Positions 44,759 to 53,938 of a DNA stretch of 64,000 nt are shown one piece after another. The notes under the pieces were generated by a model. That model was not told the origin of the DNA. It searched no databases and saw only the letters and a program-made list of their open reading frames with translations. This stretch comes from Sphingopyxis sp. LC363 (lineage in GTDB: Bacteria > Pseudomonadota > Alphaproteobacteria > Sphingomonadales > Sphingomonadaceae). Location: positions 1 through 64,000 of the forward strand of contig NZ_JNFC01000045.1 of NCBI RefSeq assembly GCF_000756385.1, read 5' to 3'. Both the position numbers and the translations under genes were made by a program. Numbering within the stretch: the first letter of the stretch is position 1; every line of letters starts with the position of its first letter.

Positions 44759-46110
44759 TTTTGTGCACGCACCAGCACAACGAACAAATCGTTCCACCTT
44801 ATTGGAAAAACATCCTGATTAAGTCCGATATCATGGAACAGCGTCATTGCTAGCCGGAGTGCAGCAGAAAGTGTCAATGCCAACGCGATACCTTCTATCC
44901 CCATTAACGGCGCAAGGAGGAAGCTCGCCAAGGTTGCGACAATCGCCTCGATCATCGGACTCAACCACAGCGTCGCTTGCCGGCCGACGCTCATCACGAA
45001 TAGTGTGAAGCACATCGTCTGCAACCGCAATACAGTGGCCGGAAGCAACAGCAACAACATCGTTCGAACGGACCCAGCATATTGGGCGCCGACCCAGAGT
45101 TCGAAAATCCGTACGGGAACGAGCAGCACGAACAGGGCGACCGCCACGATGTAGAGGATGAAATAGCCATTGAACCGCCGGAAAACGGCGATCCGGGCCG
45201 GGGTATCGTCAAGCGGGATCGAAGCGACCCGCGACGCAATCGGCGCAGATATGGCAATCAATCCACCCGACAACAGACCGATAAGACTGAACACCATGCC
45301 GAATGCGACGACATCGCCGGGCAAGATCAACGCCACCACGGCGACGGTGATCGACGTCGCGAAATAGGCGGTCAGGTTCCACCACCCCACCGAGGCCGAC
45401 GACACGGCCAAAAAGCGAAAAATGGCATTCGGGGTCAGCGGATCGGGAACGCGCTTCGTTCCGGCTTGGCTGGTGACGAACCAACGCCCCACCGCGCCAT
45501 GATAGCGGAGCATCAACGATCCTGACAACGGCCAAGGGCTCACGGCAACCGCCGCGAATATCCACCATAGCTCATCGCCCGGCGAACTGACGAAGATCGC
45601 GACGAGGAGCGCCAGTAGGAGTGCCGGCGGAACAAGCTTGAGCAGGTTTTCGGGCACGAAGTCCTGGCTGGCGGTCGCAGGCCCGGTGACGAGAAGCGAG
45701 AAACCGATTCCCGAAACATTGATCAAGATGCAGTAGATGCCGAAGCGGAGCAGCCCTTGATCGAGATCTCCGACCAAAGAAAAGAACCGCAGAAACTCTG
45801 TGACCAACACGCCCCCGGCAAGGACCAGGCCCGTCACCAGCAGAACGATACGACGATAAGCGCGCGCGACATCGGCCCCTTCAGCCCTTTGCATGACGAC
45901 GATCAACGCGCTGCCGGCGCAATTTCGCAAGGACTGCGAGAGCAGCAGCGCAAGCGGCAGAAACGCCATTGCCGTCGCATATATCTGATAGTCCGCGGCG
46001 TTGATTGATCGGGAGAGGACCGCGGGCATGGCCAATGTAATGGCGAACACCCCGCCGCTCGCGAAAAGGCTGGACAGCGAATTGGCTCGAAGGCTGCGCT
46101 GGCGGATCAT
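44755..46110 (-). CDS. Wzx-like polysaccharide flippase (MATE/MVF-type membrane protein)
   Basis: The 451-residue protein has about 12-14 hydrophobic segments, beginning LSSLFASGGVFAITLAMPAV, and the general layout of the polysaccharide transporter family. It would flip the undecaprenyl-linked repeat across the inner membrane. It overlaps the glycosyltransferase upstream and the methyltransferase downstream, four bases each. Sequence is divergent from classical Wzx, as is usual. Confidence 0.82.
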   Translation of the reverse strand: MIRQRSLRANSLSSLFASGGVFAITLAMPAVLSRSINAADYQIYATAMAFLPLALLLSQSLRNCAGSALIVVMQRAEGADVARAYRRIVLLVTGLVLAGGVLVTEFLRFFSLVGDLDQGLLRFGIYCILINVSGIGFSLLVTGPATASQDFVPENLLKLVPPALLLALLVAIFVSSPGDELWWIFAAVAVSPWPLSGSLMLRYHGAVGRWFVTSQAGTKRVPDPLTPNAIFRFLAVSSASVGWWNLTAYFATSITVAVVALILPGDVVAFGMVFSLIGLLSGGLIAISAPIASRVASIPLDDTPARIAVFRRFNGYFILYIVAVALFVLLVPVRIFELWVGAQYAGSVRTMLLLLLPATVLRLQTMCFTLFVMSVGRQATLWLSPMIEAIVATLASFLLAPLMGIEGIALALTLSAALRLAMTLFHDIGLNQDVFPIRWNDLFVVLVRAQK

Positions 46111-47156
46111 CGGCAGCCAAGCGCGTCCAAAATCGCGTTCGCACGCCGGTCGACGCCGAACTGCGCCATATGCTGCTCGAATTGGAACCAGTCTCCGATC
46201 GTATACGGCGCCATTGTGTCGAATTCGGCGATCCCGTCGAGCGGCAGGACCAGGCCATATCCGGCAACGCTGTCGCGCAAGCCTCCCACATTGCTGTGGA
46301 CGACCTGGCAGCCCATCGCGAGCGCCTCGAGCGCCCCGATGCCGAACCCCTCATATTCGGACAATTGCACATAATAGCGCGATGTCCGAAGCAGCCGGAT
46401 CTTCTCTTCCTCCGAAACATAGCCGACGAAATCGACAGCATCCTCGCAGGAAAGGCGCGCCGCATGATCGCGGGCGATATGCGCGCAGGTCGTGCGGCCG
46501 ATCACCACGAGGCGGGCATCCGGATGCCGTTCGCGCACCCGCGCCAACAGGTCGATGGCGCGCAATAGCCCCTTGCGCCGGATATTTTCCGCGGTGTCCA
46601 TCCCGCAGATGGTAACCAGCGAACCGGGCAATCGCTGGGCGGAAAAGTTCGCGGGATCGATACGGCCGACCGCATCGGCGCCATGAAAGCTCAACCGGAT
46701 TGCCGACCGGCGGAACCAGCCGATCTTGCACATCTCGCGGTAGTCGGTCGACGATGTCGCGAGGATGCGATTGGCGAACAGCAAGGTGAAATAGAACAAT
46801 ATGATGCGCACGAGGAACATCGACAGGCTGGGTGCCATCGAGCGGAGGACCTGTTCTGCGCCCCCGGTCGAGACAACGGGCTTCCCGCGCAAACGCGCGA
46901 GAAGCGCAGCCGCCGCCGAATAGGAATAGAAATAGCAGACCAAGCCATCAAAAGACATGCACCACACATCGCCGAGACGATTGGTGACGCGCACCTCCGC
47001 CACCGAAGGCTGCCGCAACAGACCCTCGACCTCGGCGGCATAGAAGCCCTGCTTCAGCATGGCTGGATCGGGAACGGCGGCATAGAGGAGGAGACGCACA
47101 CCGCCGTCCGCATCTGGCGCCCCCGTTGTTCGCCCTTGAATATCTTGGTTGGTCAT
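46107..47156 (-). CDS. Family 4-type glycosyltransferase
   Basis: The 349-residue protein has a GT-B fold: a weakly conserved N-terminal half with a hydrophobic stretch (FLVRIILFYFTLLFANRI), and the C-terminal donor domain (VTICGMDTAENIRRKGLLRA, DARLVVIGRTTC, YYVQLSEYEGFGIGALEALA with the E-x7-E motif, GCQVVHSNVGGLRDSV). The ATG at 47156 is preferred to a longer in-frame start. It is first in a three-gene operon with the flippase and methyltransferase. Confidence 0.88.
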   Translation of the reverse strand: MTNQDIQGRTTGAPDADGGVRLLLYAAVPDPAMLKQGFYAAEVEGLLRQPSVAEVRVTNRLGDVWCMSFDGLVCYFYSYSAAAALLARLRGKPVVSTGGAEQVLRSMAPSLSMFLVRIILFYFTLLFANRILATSSTDYREMCKIGWFRRSAIRLSFHGADAVGRIDPANFSAQRLPGSLVTICGMDTAENIRRKGLLRAIDLLARVRERHPDARLVVIGRTTCAHIARDHAARLSCEDAVDFVGYVSEEEKIRLLRTSRYYVQLSEYEGFGIGALEALAMGCQVVHSNVGGLRDSVAGYGLVLPLDGIAEFDTMAPYTIGDWFQFEQHMAQFGVDRRANAILDALGCR

Positions 47157-47233
47157 CGGCGGGAATTCTGGGCCATTGTTGCGTGTCGCTCGCGAGTGGC
47201 GCCCATAGCCATTCGGGAAGAGCGCGCCAAGCA

Positions 47234-48553
47234 ATGATTGACACGCCACCGGCTGCGAGCGGCTATCGGTTGCCAGCGCCCGACCGAAAAGCTAGGCACG
47301 CGGCAGATATCCCGTTGCAAAGCTCCCCTCTCGTGCGCGTCCTTTTCCTTACCCAGTGGTTCGAACCCGAACCTGCCTTCAAAGGGGCGTCATTCGCCGC
47401 CGCCCTTATTGGCGAAGGCATGGAGGTCGAGGTCGCGACGGCATTTCCCAATTATCCGGGCGGAAAGCTGTACCCGGGGTACCGGATCAAGCCCTACCAG
47501 CGCGACCGGCAATGGCCCTTCCAGGTTCATCGCCTGCCCATCTGGCCGTCGCACGATCGTTCGGCGATCGGACGTATTCTGAACTATGCCAGTTTCTTCC
47601 TGTCGAGCCTGATCTTCGGCCTTTTCACGGCTCGACGCTTCGATGTGATCTATGTCTATCATCCGCCGGTGACCCCGGCGCTCGCGGCAGCGATTTTCGG
47701 CGCGGTCTACCGGCGCCCGTTTATCGTCGAAATACAGGATTTGTGGCCCGACAGCGTGCTGGCCTCTGGCATGGGCGGTAAGGCGATCCCATCGATCCTC
47801 GGGAAGATTTGCGATTTCGTCTATCGGCGAGCGGCGCTCGTGATCGCCCAATCGGACGGAATGAAGGCGCGGCTGGCCGAGCGCGGGGTTCCGCCTGAAA
47901 AGCTCCACCGCCTATACAATTGGTCGACCCATGTCCCCGCGACGCCCTCCGAGCCGCCGGTTGCGATCGACGGATGGGACGATGACACCATCAACTTCGT
48001 CTACGGCGGAAATCTGGGACAGGCGCAAAGCCTCGGTTATGTCGTCGACGCCTTTATTCGCGCGCGCACGGCGAACGGCAAAGTCAGGCTGCACCTGTTC
48101 GGACACGGGATCGAACGCGACCGCCTGGCACAGCAGATTGCCGCCGACGGCTCGGGCGATATTTTCCTGCACGGTCCCGTCAGCCGGGCGAAGATGGATC
48201 GTATATTCGATCGCGCCGACGCGCTGGTTCTGCATCTGAATGGCGAAAGCCTCTACGACGTCACAATTCCATCGAAACTGCAGCACTATCTTTCGGTCGG
48301 CAAACCGATCCTGGCCGGGCTTTCGGGTGAAGCCGCGGGGATGTTGCAGGAATCGGGCGCAGCTATCGTCTGCCCGCCCGAAGACGTGGGCTCCATGGCG
48401 GCGGCGATCGGGAAAATCGCGGCGCTATCCGATGAAAGCCGCGCCGAGATGAGCCGGAAGGGGCGCGTATTTTACGACCGGAATCTCGCGATGGAACGCG
48501 CCGTAGACGAGACCGCCCGATGGCTGCGCGCGGTAGCGGCTTCCAATCGCTGA
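47234..48553 (+). CDS. Family 4 glycosyltransferase (WbuB-like, possibly L-FucNAc transferase)
   Basis: The 439-residue protein has VRVLFLTQWFEPEPAFKGAS, FPNYPGGKLYPGYR, VYHPPVTPALAAAIFG, EIQDLWPDSV, INFVYGGNLGQAQ and YLSVGKPILAGLSGEAA. These match the WbuB group of GT4 enzymes, which transfer L-FucNAc, a sugar made by wbjBCD here. Donor is inferred. The start is uncertain: ATG 47234 or GTG 47333, just before RVLFLTQW. It is divergent from the operon at 43751-47156. Confidence 0.88.
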   Translation: MIDTPPAASGYRLPAPDRKARHAADIPLQSSPLVRVLFLTQWFEPEPAFKGASFAAALIGEGMEVEVATAFPNYPGGKLYPGYRIKPYQRDRQWPFQVHRLPIWPSHDRSAIGRILNYASFFLSSLIFGLFTARRFDVIYVYHPPVTPALAAAIFGAVYRRPFIVEIQDLWPDSVLASGMGGKAIPSILGKICDFVYRRAALVIAQSDGMKARLAERGVPPEKLHRLYNWSTHVPATPSEPPVAIDGWDDDTINFVYGGNLGQAQSLGYVVDAFIRARTANGKVRLHLFGHGIERDRLAQQIAADGSGDIFLHGPVSRAKMDRIFDRADALVLHLNGESLYDVTIPSKLQHYLSVGKPILAGLSGEAAGMLQESGAAIVCPPEDVGSMAAAIGKIAALSDESRAEMSRKGRVFYDRNLAMERAVDETARWLRAVAASNR

Positions 48554-48608
48554 ACACACGGCGATCAGGTCATTGGCAGCAAGTCATCTTTGCCATAAGA
48601 GACGCGCC

Positions 48609-49787
48609 ATGCTTAACGCCCCCATATCCCCATGGCCAAGCTTTTCCGACGAAGAAGCCGATCGGGTTCGCGACCTCCTCCTCTCCAATCGCGTCAATTA
48701 CTGGACCGGCGACGAAGGGCGGAATTTTGAGACCGAATTCGCGCGCTGGTGCGGCAGCCCCAAGGCGATCGCGCTCGCCAACGGGACGCTGGCGCTCGAT
48801 CTAGCACTGAAAGCGCTGGATATCGGACCGGGCGACGAGGTGATCGTCACCCCCCGCACCTTCATCGCATCTGTATCGACCGTGGTGAATGCCGGCGCGA
48901 CGCCCGTATTCGCCGATGTCGACCTCAACAGCGGTAACATCCATCCCGCCAGCATCGCGGCAGTTCTGACTGATCGCACGCGTGCGATTGTTCCCGTCCA
49001 CCTCGGTGGCTGGCCATGTGACATGGACGGCATCATGGACCTGGCGGCCGATCGCGGCATCCACGTCATCGAAGATTGCGCACAGGCGCATGGCGCCAAG
49101 GTCCGCGGGCGAAGCGTCGGAAGCATCGGCGATGTCGGCGCATGGTCCTTCTGTCAGGACAAGATAATGACCACCGGCGGCGAAGGCGGCATGGTCACGA
49201 CGGCCGACGAACGTTTGTGGGATATCATGTGGTCGTTCAAGGACCACGGCAAAAGCTGGGATGCCGTCTATAACCGCCAGCATCCCCCCGGATTTCGCTG
49301 GGTTCACGAAAGCTTTGGCACCAACTGGCGAATGCTCGAAGTCCAAGCGGCCGTCGGCCGTATCCAACTCACGCGGATGGAGGAATGGACGGCCCGCCGA
49401 ACCGCAATTGCCCGCGCGATCGCTTCCGCTCTGGCGCCCTTTGGCGACGCCGTTCGCGTGCCTGAACCTTCGGAAGCGATGACCCATGCCTATTACCGGC
49501 AATATGCCTATGTCCGGCCCGACGGTCTGAAGGCCGGCTGGTCGCGCGATCGCATTGTTGCCACTTGCGTCGAGCGCGGCGCTGTTGTAATGCACGGAAG
49601 CTGCTCCGAGGTCTATCTGGAGCGAGCTTTCGACGATGCGCCGTTCCGGCCCGCACAACGCTTTCCGGTCGCGCGCGAACTTGGCGAAACGAGCCTGATG
49701 TTTCTCTGCCACCCGACGATCACCGATGAAGAGCTGGCGCGAATTCTGGCTGTGGTTACCTCGGTGTTCGAGGAAGCGAGCCGGTAA
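48609..49787 (+). CDS. DegT/DnrJ/EryC1 PLP-dependent sugar aminotransferase (PglE-like)
   Basis: The 392-residue protein has SNRVNYWTGDEGRNFETEFA, ALANGTLALDLALKAL, DVDLNSGNIHPASI, HVIEDCAQAHGA and WSFCQDKIMTTGGEGGMV (Lys as PLP ligand). This family adds an amino group to keto-deoxy sugars. With the 4,6-dehydratase at 56152 and the acetyltransferase at 33761 it would make a 4-amino-4,6-dideoxy sugar such as bacillosamine. It follows the glycosyltransferase gene by 55 bases. Confidence 0.92.
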   Translation: MLNAPISPWPSFSDEEADRVRDLLLSNRVNYWTGDEGRNFETEFARWCGSPKAIALANGTLALDLALKALDIGPGDEVIVTPRTFIASVSTVVNAGATPVFADVDLNSGNIHPASIAAVLTDRTRAIVPVHLGGWPCDMDGIMDLAADRGIHVIEDCAQAHGAKVRGRSVGSIGDVGAWSFCQDKIMTTGGEGGMVTTADERLWDIMWSFKDHGKSWDAVYNRQHPPGFRWVHESFGTNWRMLEVQAAVGRIQLTRMEEWTARRTAIARAIASALAPFGDAVRVPEPSEAMTHAYYRQYAYVRPDGLKAGWSRDRIVATCVERGAVVMHGSCSEVYLERAFDDAPFRPAQRFPVARELGETSLMFLCHPTITDEELARILAVVTSVFEEASR

Positions 49788-49793
49788 GCGCCG

Positions 49794-49809
49794 GGACGGT
49801 CAACCGTCC
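49794..49809. terminator. Hairpin between convergent genes
   Basis: GGACGG and CCGTCC form a 6-bp stem with a TCAA loop in the 12-base gap between two converging genes, and it covers the stop of the phosphoglycosyl transferase gene. There is no strong T-run, so its role as a two-way terminator is likely but unproven. Confidence 0.45.
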
Positions 49810-50420
49810 GGAGCGCGTCGTGGATCGGCCGGGATCCCGGTGAAGACCGGCATTGTCGCATCGCCAGCAGCGCTGATGCCTTCGCGCCCGATCACCCGCC
49901 TGACCGTCAGTAGCAGGATTTTGAAATCGATCCACAGATTGTGATGATCAACGTACCATACGTCGAGCGCAAATTTTTCGTCCCAGCTCAGAGCGTTACG
50001 CCCGTTAACCTGCGCCCAGCCCGTCACCCCGGGGCGCACATGGTGCCGCCGCCACTGTTCTTTTGAATAGAGCGGCAGATATTGCATCAGAAGCGGCCGG
50101 GGGCCGATGAGGCTCATGTCGCCGCGTAATACGTTCCAAAGTTCGGGAAGCTCGTCGAGGCTCGTCGTGCGCAGCCAGCGCCCGAACGGCGTCAGCCGAT
50201 CGGCGTCGGACATCAATTGGCCGTCGGCGTCGCGCCGATCGGTCATTGTCCGGAACTTGATCATACGGAAGGGCTTGCCCATCTTGCCCGGCCTTTCCTG
50301 CCGGAACAGGACGGGCGCCCCCAGCCGAGTCCGGACCAGCAGCGCGACCAGGAGCAGAATGGGCGACAAGCAGATCAGCGCCAAGACGCTCGCGGAGATG
50401 TCGATAAGGCGCTTGATCAC
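49800..50420 (-). CDS. PglC-like phosphoglycosyl transferase (initiating sugar transferase)
   Basis: The 206-residue protein is a minimal monotopic PGT: one re-entrant hydrophobic helix (LIDISASVLALICLSPILLL), FRMIKFRTMTD, the catalytic Asp-Glu in SLDELPELWNVLRGDMS, LIGPRPLL and the C-terminal HHVRPGVTGWAQVNGRNALS. Size and sequence match Campylobacter PglC, which puts diNAcBac-1-phosphate on undecaprenyl phosphate. It starts the repeat unit. It is the last gene of the six-gene minus-strand operon. Confidence 0.93.
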   Translation of the reverse strand: MIKRLIDISASVLALICLSPILLLVALLVRTRLGAPVLFRQERPGKMGKPFRMIKFRTMTDRRDADGQLMSDADRLTPFGRWLRTTSLDELPELWNVLRGDMSLIGPRPLLMQYLPLYSKEQWRRHHVRPGVTGWAQVNGRNALSWDEKFALDVWYVDHHNLWIDFKILLLTVRRVIGREGISAAGDATMPVFTGIPADPRRAPDG

Positions 50421-50421
50421 G

Positions 50422-51690
50422 TCAATTCGCCGCCCCCGCTTTTCCCAACGAAAGGCCGCTTACGATCAGGCTCGCGGGGTTGGTACCAATGCCGCCGACG
50501 ATCCGCATGTCGAGACGAAAGAGGTCGCATCCTTCGGGCAACGACATCACCATGTCGCGATTGGTCGGCGTCCTTACGTCCAAGAGGTTGACCGAAACCG
50601 CCTTTGCACCTTCATCCTGTCCGGACAGGCAGGTTGCCACCCACGTCGCCGAGCTCTGAAGATTGGGGGTCCGCTCGCGAACCCGCCAGCGAAACTGGGT
50701 CGATGCATTCGGAGCGAACAGTTTCGTGGCCGTTACACCGACGGTGCCGGATGCGCCGTAAAACTCCATCCCCGCCCCGCCCGCGCCCACGCTCACCAAC
50801 GTCGCGCCATAGGCCTCATTGCCAAGTTGCCAGATGAAGGGAGGATATCCTTCGACCGTCTTCCCGTTGACGATGCCGCTGACTTCCGCGAGCACGGCGT
50901 TATTACCGCGCGGCAGCAACGGATAAAGCTGGAGCGCAACGTCGTCGGCCCCTTGCGAAACCAGCTTCGACACCAGCTGAGCATAAATGGCGTCAAGCTG
51001 CCGCAGATCGGGAGCCTTCGCTTTTCGTTCGACTAGAAGCCGACCGACGGGTTCGGACTGCGGCAAGCGATTGACCGCGACGGCGAGCAGTTCGGGGAAC
51101 CAGGGGTTGCTCTGACGGACATAAGGCTGAAGATACTTCCGGCCCTCCGGTGCGACCATGATCGCAGCCAGGCGCGGCAGGATTTCCTGTGCCGAGTCAG
51201 GCCTCGACCGGATGATCAAATCATAATGGCGCAGACCCCCTTCGATCTTTTCGCGGCGCAATGCATCTTCAGCAAGCCAGAGCTGCACAGAGGCCTCGCG
51301 GCGCGTAATCCCCTCGGCACGCAACATGGCCTGGCGTGCGCGCGGCAGATCGGCCTTCGCTTCATATCCCTTGCCGACCATCCAGAGCGAGCGCGCCGAC
51401 AGCGGCGCATAGCGAAGGCCGGTGCGCCCCGTCGCGAACAGCACTTTGGCGTCAACCTTGCCCCGATTGTCGTAGAGTCTTTGAGTCAGCTGGTTTTGGC
51501 CACTTCTCCATGAGAAGAACCCGCCACCAAGCGGACGGAAGGTATCGATAACTATTCCCGTCGAGGCGGCGGCTTGGGAAAACGCCAGAATTGCGGTGAG
51601 CAAACCGGCAAACAGCGCGATGATGACGCTTGGCGTCAGGCTCTTCGCCATCTCGTCGCGTGTCGAGCGCCGTCGTTCCGCCGAGCGCAT
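50422..51690 (-). CDS. Uncharacterised EPS-locus membrane-anchored protein with TPR-like region
   Basis: The 422-residue protein has one N-terminal membrane helix (LTPSVIIALFAGLLTAILAF), a helical repeat-like region (about residues 90-280, with GKGYEAKADLPRARQAMLRA and ASVQLWLAEDALRREKIEGG) and a beta-rich C-terminal third. Most of it should be periplasmic. It sits between the tyrosine kinase (TGATG overlap) and the PglC-like enzyme (one-base gap). I do not recognise a characterised family; a role in EPS export or chain control is inferred from position. Confidence 0.75.
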   Translation of the reverse strand: MRSAERRRSTRDEMAKSLTPSVIIALFAGLLTAILAFSQAAASTGIVIDTFRPLGGGFFSWRSGQNQLTQRLYDNRGKVDAKVLFATGRTGLRYAPLSARSLWMVGKGYEAKADLPRARQAMLRAEGITRREASVQLWLAEDALRREKIEGGLRHYDLIIRSRPDSAQEILPRLAAIMVAPEGRKYLQPYVRQSNPWFPELLAVAVNRLPQSEPVGRLLVERKAKAPDLRQLDAIYAQLVSKLVSQGADDVALQLYPLLPRGNNAVLAEVSGIVNGKTVEGYPPFIWQLGNEAYGATLVSVGAGGAGMEFYGASGTVGVTATKLFAPNASTQFRWRVRERTPNLQSSATWVATCLSGQDEGAKAVSVNLLDVRTPTNRDMVMSLPEGCDLFRLDMRIVGGIGTNPASLIVSGLSLGKAGAAN

Positions 51691-53909
51691 CAGTTACGCA
51701 CTCCGCCGACGCTGTCATCCTCCGCGCCGTCCCGGCCATAACCATAACCATAACCATAGCCATAGCCATAGCCCGACTGCTTTGCCCGATATTTGGTCAG
51801 TAAGGCGCCGAGAAGGTGCGCGCGCGAATCGCGAAGCCGCTGGATTGCCGACTGCGACGCCCGAACGGCGGTGCGGTCCGCCTCGATGACATAGACGACG
51901 CCTTCGACCACATTCGCGATCAGCGGGGCGTCGGACAGGCCCAGCATCGGCGGACTGTCGAGGATGACATGGTCATACCGGCTTGCCAGCTTCTGAACGA
52001 ACAGCGCCAGGCGCTCGCCGCTGAGCAGTTCCGATGCACTCGGCGGCGTCGGCCCCGCAGCGATGAAATGGACGTTCGATTTACCCGTGTCCTGAATCAG
52101 CTGTTCCCAACTGTCGTCGCCGGCGAGGAAGTTGGAAACGCCGCGTAGGTTCTGCAGTCCCAGCCGCGAAGCGAGAATGGGTCGCCGCATATCGACGTCA
52201 ACGAGCACGACCGAGCCCGAGGTCCGGCCAAGCACCAGTGCCAGGGAGTAAGCCGAGGTCGACTTGCCCTCCGCAGGCGACGTACTGGTAAGCGCCATCG
52301 TCTTCGGGACGCCATGATCGGTCGAGAAGCTCAGGTTCGTTCGAACGGTCATATAGGCTTCGGAGAGGATCGATTTCGGATCGTCCAGCTTCTCGAGCGC
52401 ATCGTCGTCCACCACCGGGATGGCCCCAAGCAGCGGCACATCCAGCTTGGTCGAGACCTGACCGGGTTCACGCAGGCTTTCGTCGAGATTTTCGAGCACG
52501 ATGACCGCGATGGCTGCGAGCACGAGGCCGGCAAGAAGCGCCATGATCACATTGATCAGCAACTTCGGCGACGACGGCTTTTCGGGCATGGGAGCAGAAT
52601 CGACGACCGAGATATTGTTGGTTCCGACACCCGCAACCCCGATTTCCTTGTAGCGCTGCAGCAAAGAATCATAGAGTTGGCGGTTCGTATCCACTTCGCG
52701 CTGGTAGATATTATACTGGATGTTCGAACGGCTTTCGGTGTCGAACTTGTCGAGCAAGCCGTTGACGCGCTGCCGCAGGTCCTGCTCACGCTGTGATGCG
52801 GCGTCGAATTCCGACAGATAGGCATCGCGGACGCGGCGTTCCTCAGCGGAAATTGCGCGATCAAGCGCAGCCACTTGCTCGCGCCCCGCCTTGGCTTCGG
52901 GATATTCGGGTTCGAAATGGACCAGCAGGTCCTGATATTTAGCCTGCGCCTCTGCGCGCTTTTGGCGCAACAGGTTCAGCGATTGATTCTGAAGCGCCAG
53001 TTCGGTGCTGCCGGGCGATCGCGCCGCGCGCAGCTTCGCTTCGGCGGCCGTCCGTTCGGCCGTCGCTTCAATGAGCACGCGGTTCAGCTGTTCGAGGTTG
53101 CTCGATGCCAGCGTCTGCGTGGTCTGCGTCCGTCCCTCGCCGCTCTTCGATTCTGAAAGTCTCACGATCCCCTGCCGGGCGGCATAATTTACGAGGTCGC
53201 GTTCGGATTGCTCGAGCCGCTCGCGCAGTCCCTGCAAGCGCGTTTCCAGATAAATGCGCGCATCCGAAGTAGAGGCAAATCGGCGATCCATGCTCTGCTG
53301 TGCAAACTCGCCTACCCACGTTCGGGCCACCGATTGCGAGATATTGGGCGATGCACTAGTATAGCTGATGTCAATCAGCGCCGAGCCGCGCAACGGCGAA
53401 ATCGCGACATTCTTCAACAAGAGATCGACGGCTTGCCGCTGCCGGCCGCGCATCCGTTCCACCGAGACGGGGGCGCTGCCTTCAGACGAAAGAAAGCCCT
53501 CACCTTCCGGTGTTACGCCGTGCGCGGCGAAGAAATCCTTGTTCGACGACAGGCGGAGGCGCCGCTCGACGCGCTCTGCCAAAGAGCGCGCGTTAAGCAG
53601 CGAATATTGCGTCAGATAGAATTCCTGGTTTGGTGTGCTATCCTCGCGCTTCAATCCCTCGACATTCGTAACATTTGCCTGTTCGCGAGCGATCTCGATC
53701 CGCGAAGTCGCCGTATATTGCGGCGTCATCAGCAACGTCAGAATGACGCCGACGACAAGCGTCACCGCGAGGATCGCACTCGCAAGCCAAGCGTGCCGTT
53801 TAAGCGCGTTCCAATATTCGAGGATCGTGGGCGCAGACCAGAATTGGTGCGTGCCTGCCGCGGTTCCGTCCTGGCTGAACATCTTTGTCGGAGATTGCAT
53901 GGTGGACAT
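51690..53909 (-). CDS. Wzc-type chain-length determinant and bacterial tyrosine kinase
   Basis: The 739-residue protein has a Wzz domain between two membrane helices (about residues 41-62 and 448-470), coiled coils (about 200-390) and a cytoplasmic BY-kinase domain: Walker A STSPAEGKSTS (about 546), Walker A' VVLVDVDMRRP (about 568) and Walker B HVILDSPPMLG (about 648). The C-terminal tail contains six Gly-Tyr repeats, the autophosphorylation cluster. It controls polymer length and export with Wza. Starts at 53909 or 53900 are possible; neither has a clear ribosome-binding site. Confidence 0.95.
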   Translation of the reverse strand: MSTMQSPTKMFSQDGTAAGTHQFWSAPTILEYWNALKRHAWLASAILAVTLVVGVILTLLMTPQYTATSRIEIAREQANVTNVEGLKREDSTPNQEFYLTQYSLLNARSLAERVERRLRLSSNKDFFAAHGVTPEGEGFLSSEGSAPVSVERMRGRQRQAVDLLLKNVAISPLRGSALIDISYTSASPNISQSVARTWVGEFAQQSMDRRFASTSDARIYLETRLQGLRERLEQSERDLVNYAARQGIVRLSESKSGEGRTQTTQTLASSNLEQLNRVLIEATAERTAAEAKLRAARSPGSTELALQNQSLNLLRQKRAEAQAKYQDLLVHFEPEYPEAKAGREQVAALDRAISAEERRVRDAYLSEFDAASQREQDLRQRVNGLLDKFDTESRSNIQYNIYQREVDTNRQLYDSLLQRYKEIGVAGVGTNNISVVDSAPMPEKPSSPKLLINVIMALLAGLVLAAIAVIVLENLDESLREPGQVSTKLDVPLLGAIPVVDDDALEKLDDPKSILSEAYMTVRTNLSFSTDHGVPKTMALTSTSPAEGKSTSAYSLALVLGRTSGSVVLVDVDMRRPILASRLGLQNLRGVSNFLAGDDSWEQLIQDTGKSNVHFIAAGPTPPSASELLSGERLALFVQKLASRYDHVILDSPPMLGLSDAPLIANVVEGVVYVIEADRTAVRASQSAIQRLRDSRAHLLGALLTKYRAKQSGYGYGYGYGYGYGRDGAEDDSVGGVRN
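51736..51771. repeat. Six tandem hexanucleotides coding (Gly-Tyr)6 in the kinase tail
   Basis: Six consecutive 6-bp units occur, three CCATAA then three CCATAG on the plus strand. They encode alternating Gly and Tyr at the C-terminus of the Wzc-like kinase. Gain or loss of a unit would keep the frame and change the number of tyrosines. Confidence 0.9.
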
Positions 53910-53938
53910 AAATTTAAGAACTCACCCGAACAGGAAGG

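Noticed and set aside
51736-51771. Hexanucleotide repeat as a CRISPR-like array
   Set aside because: It is a continuous 36-bp in-frame repeat with no spacers, inside the kinase gene.
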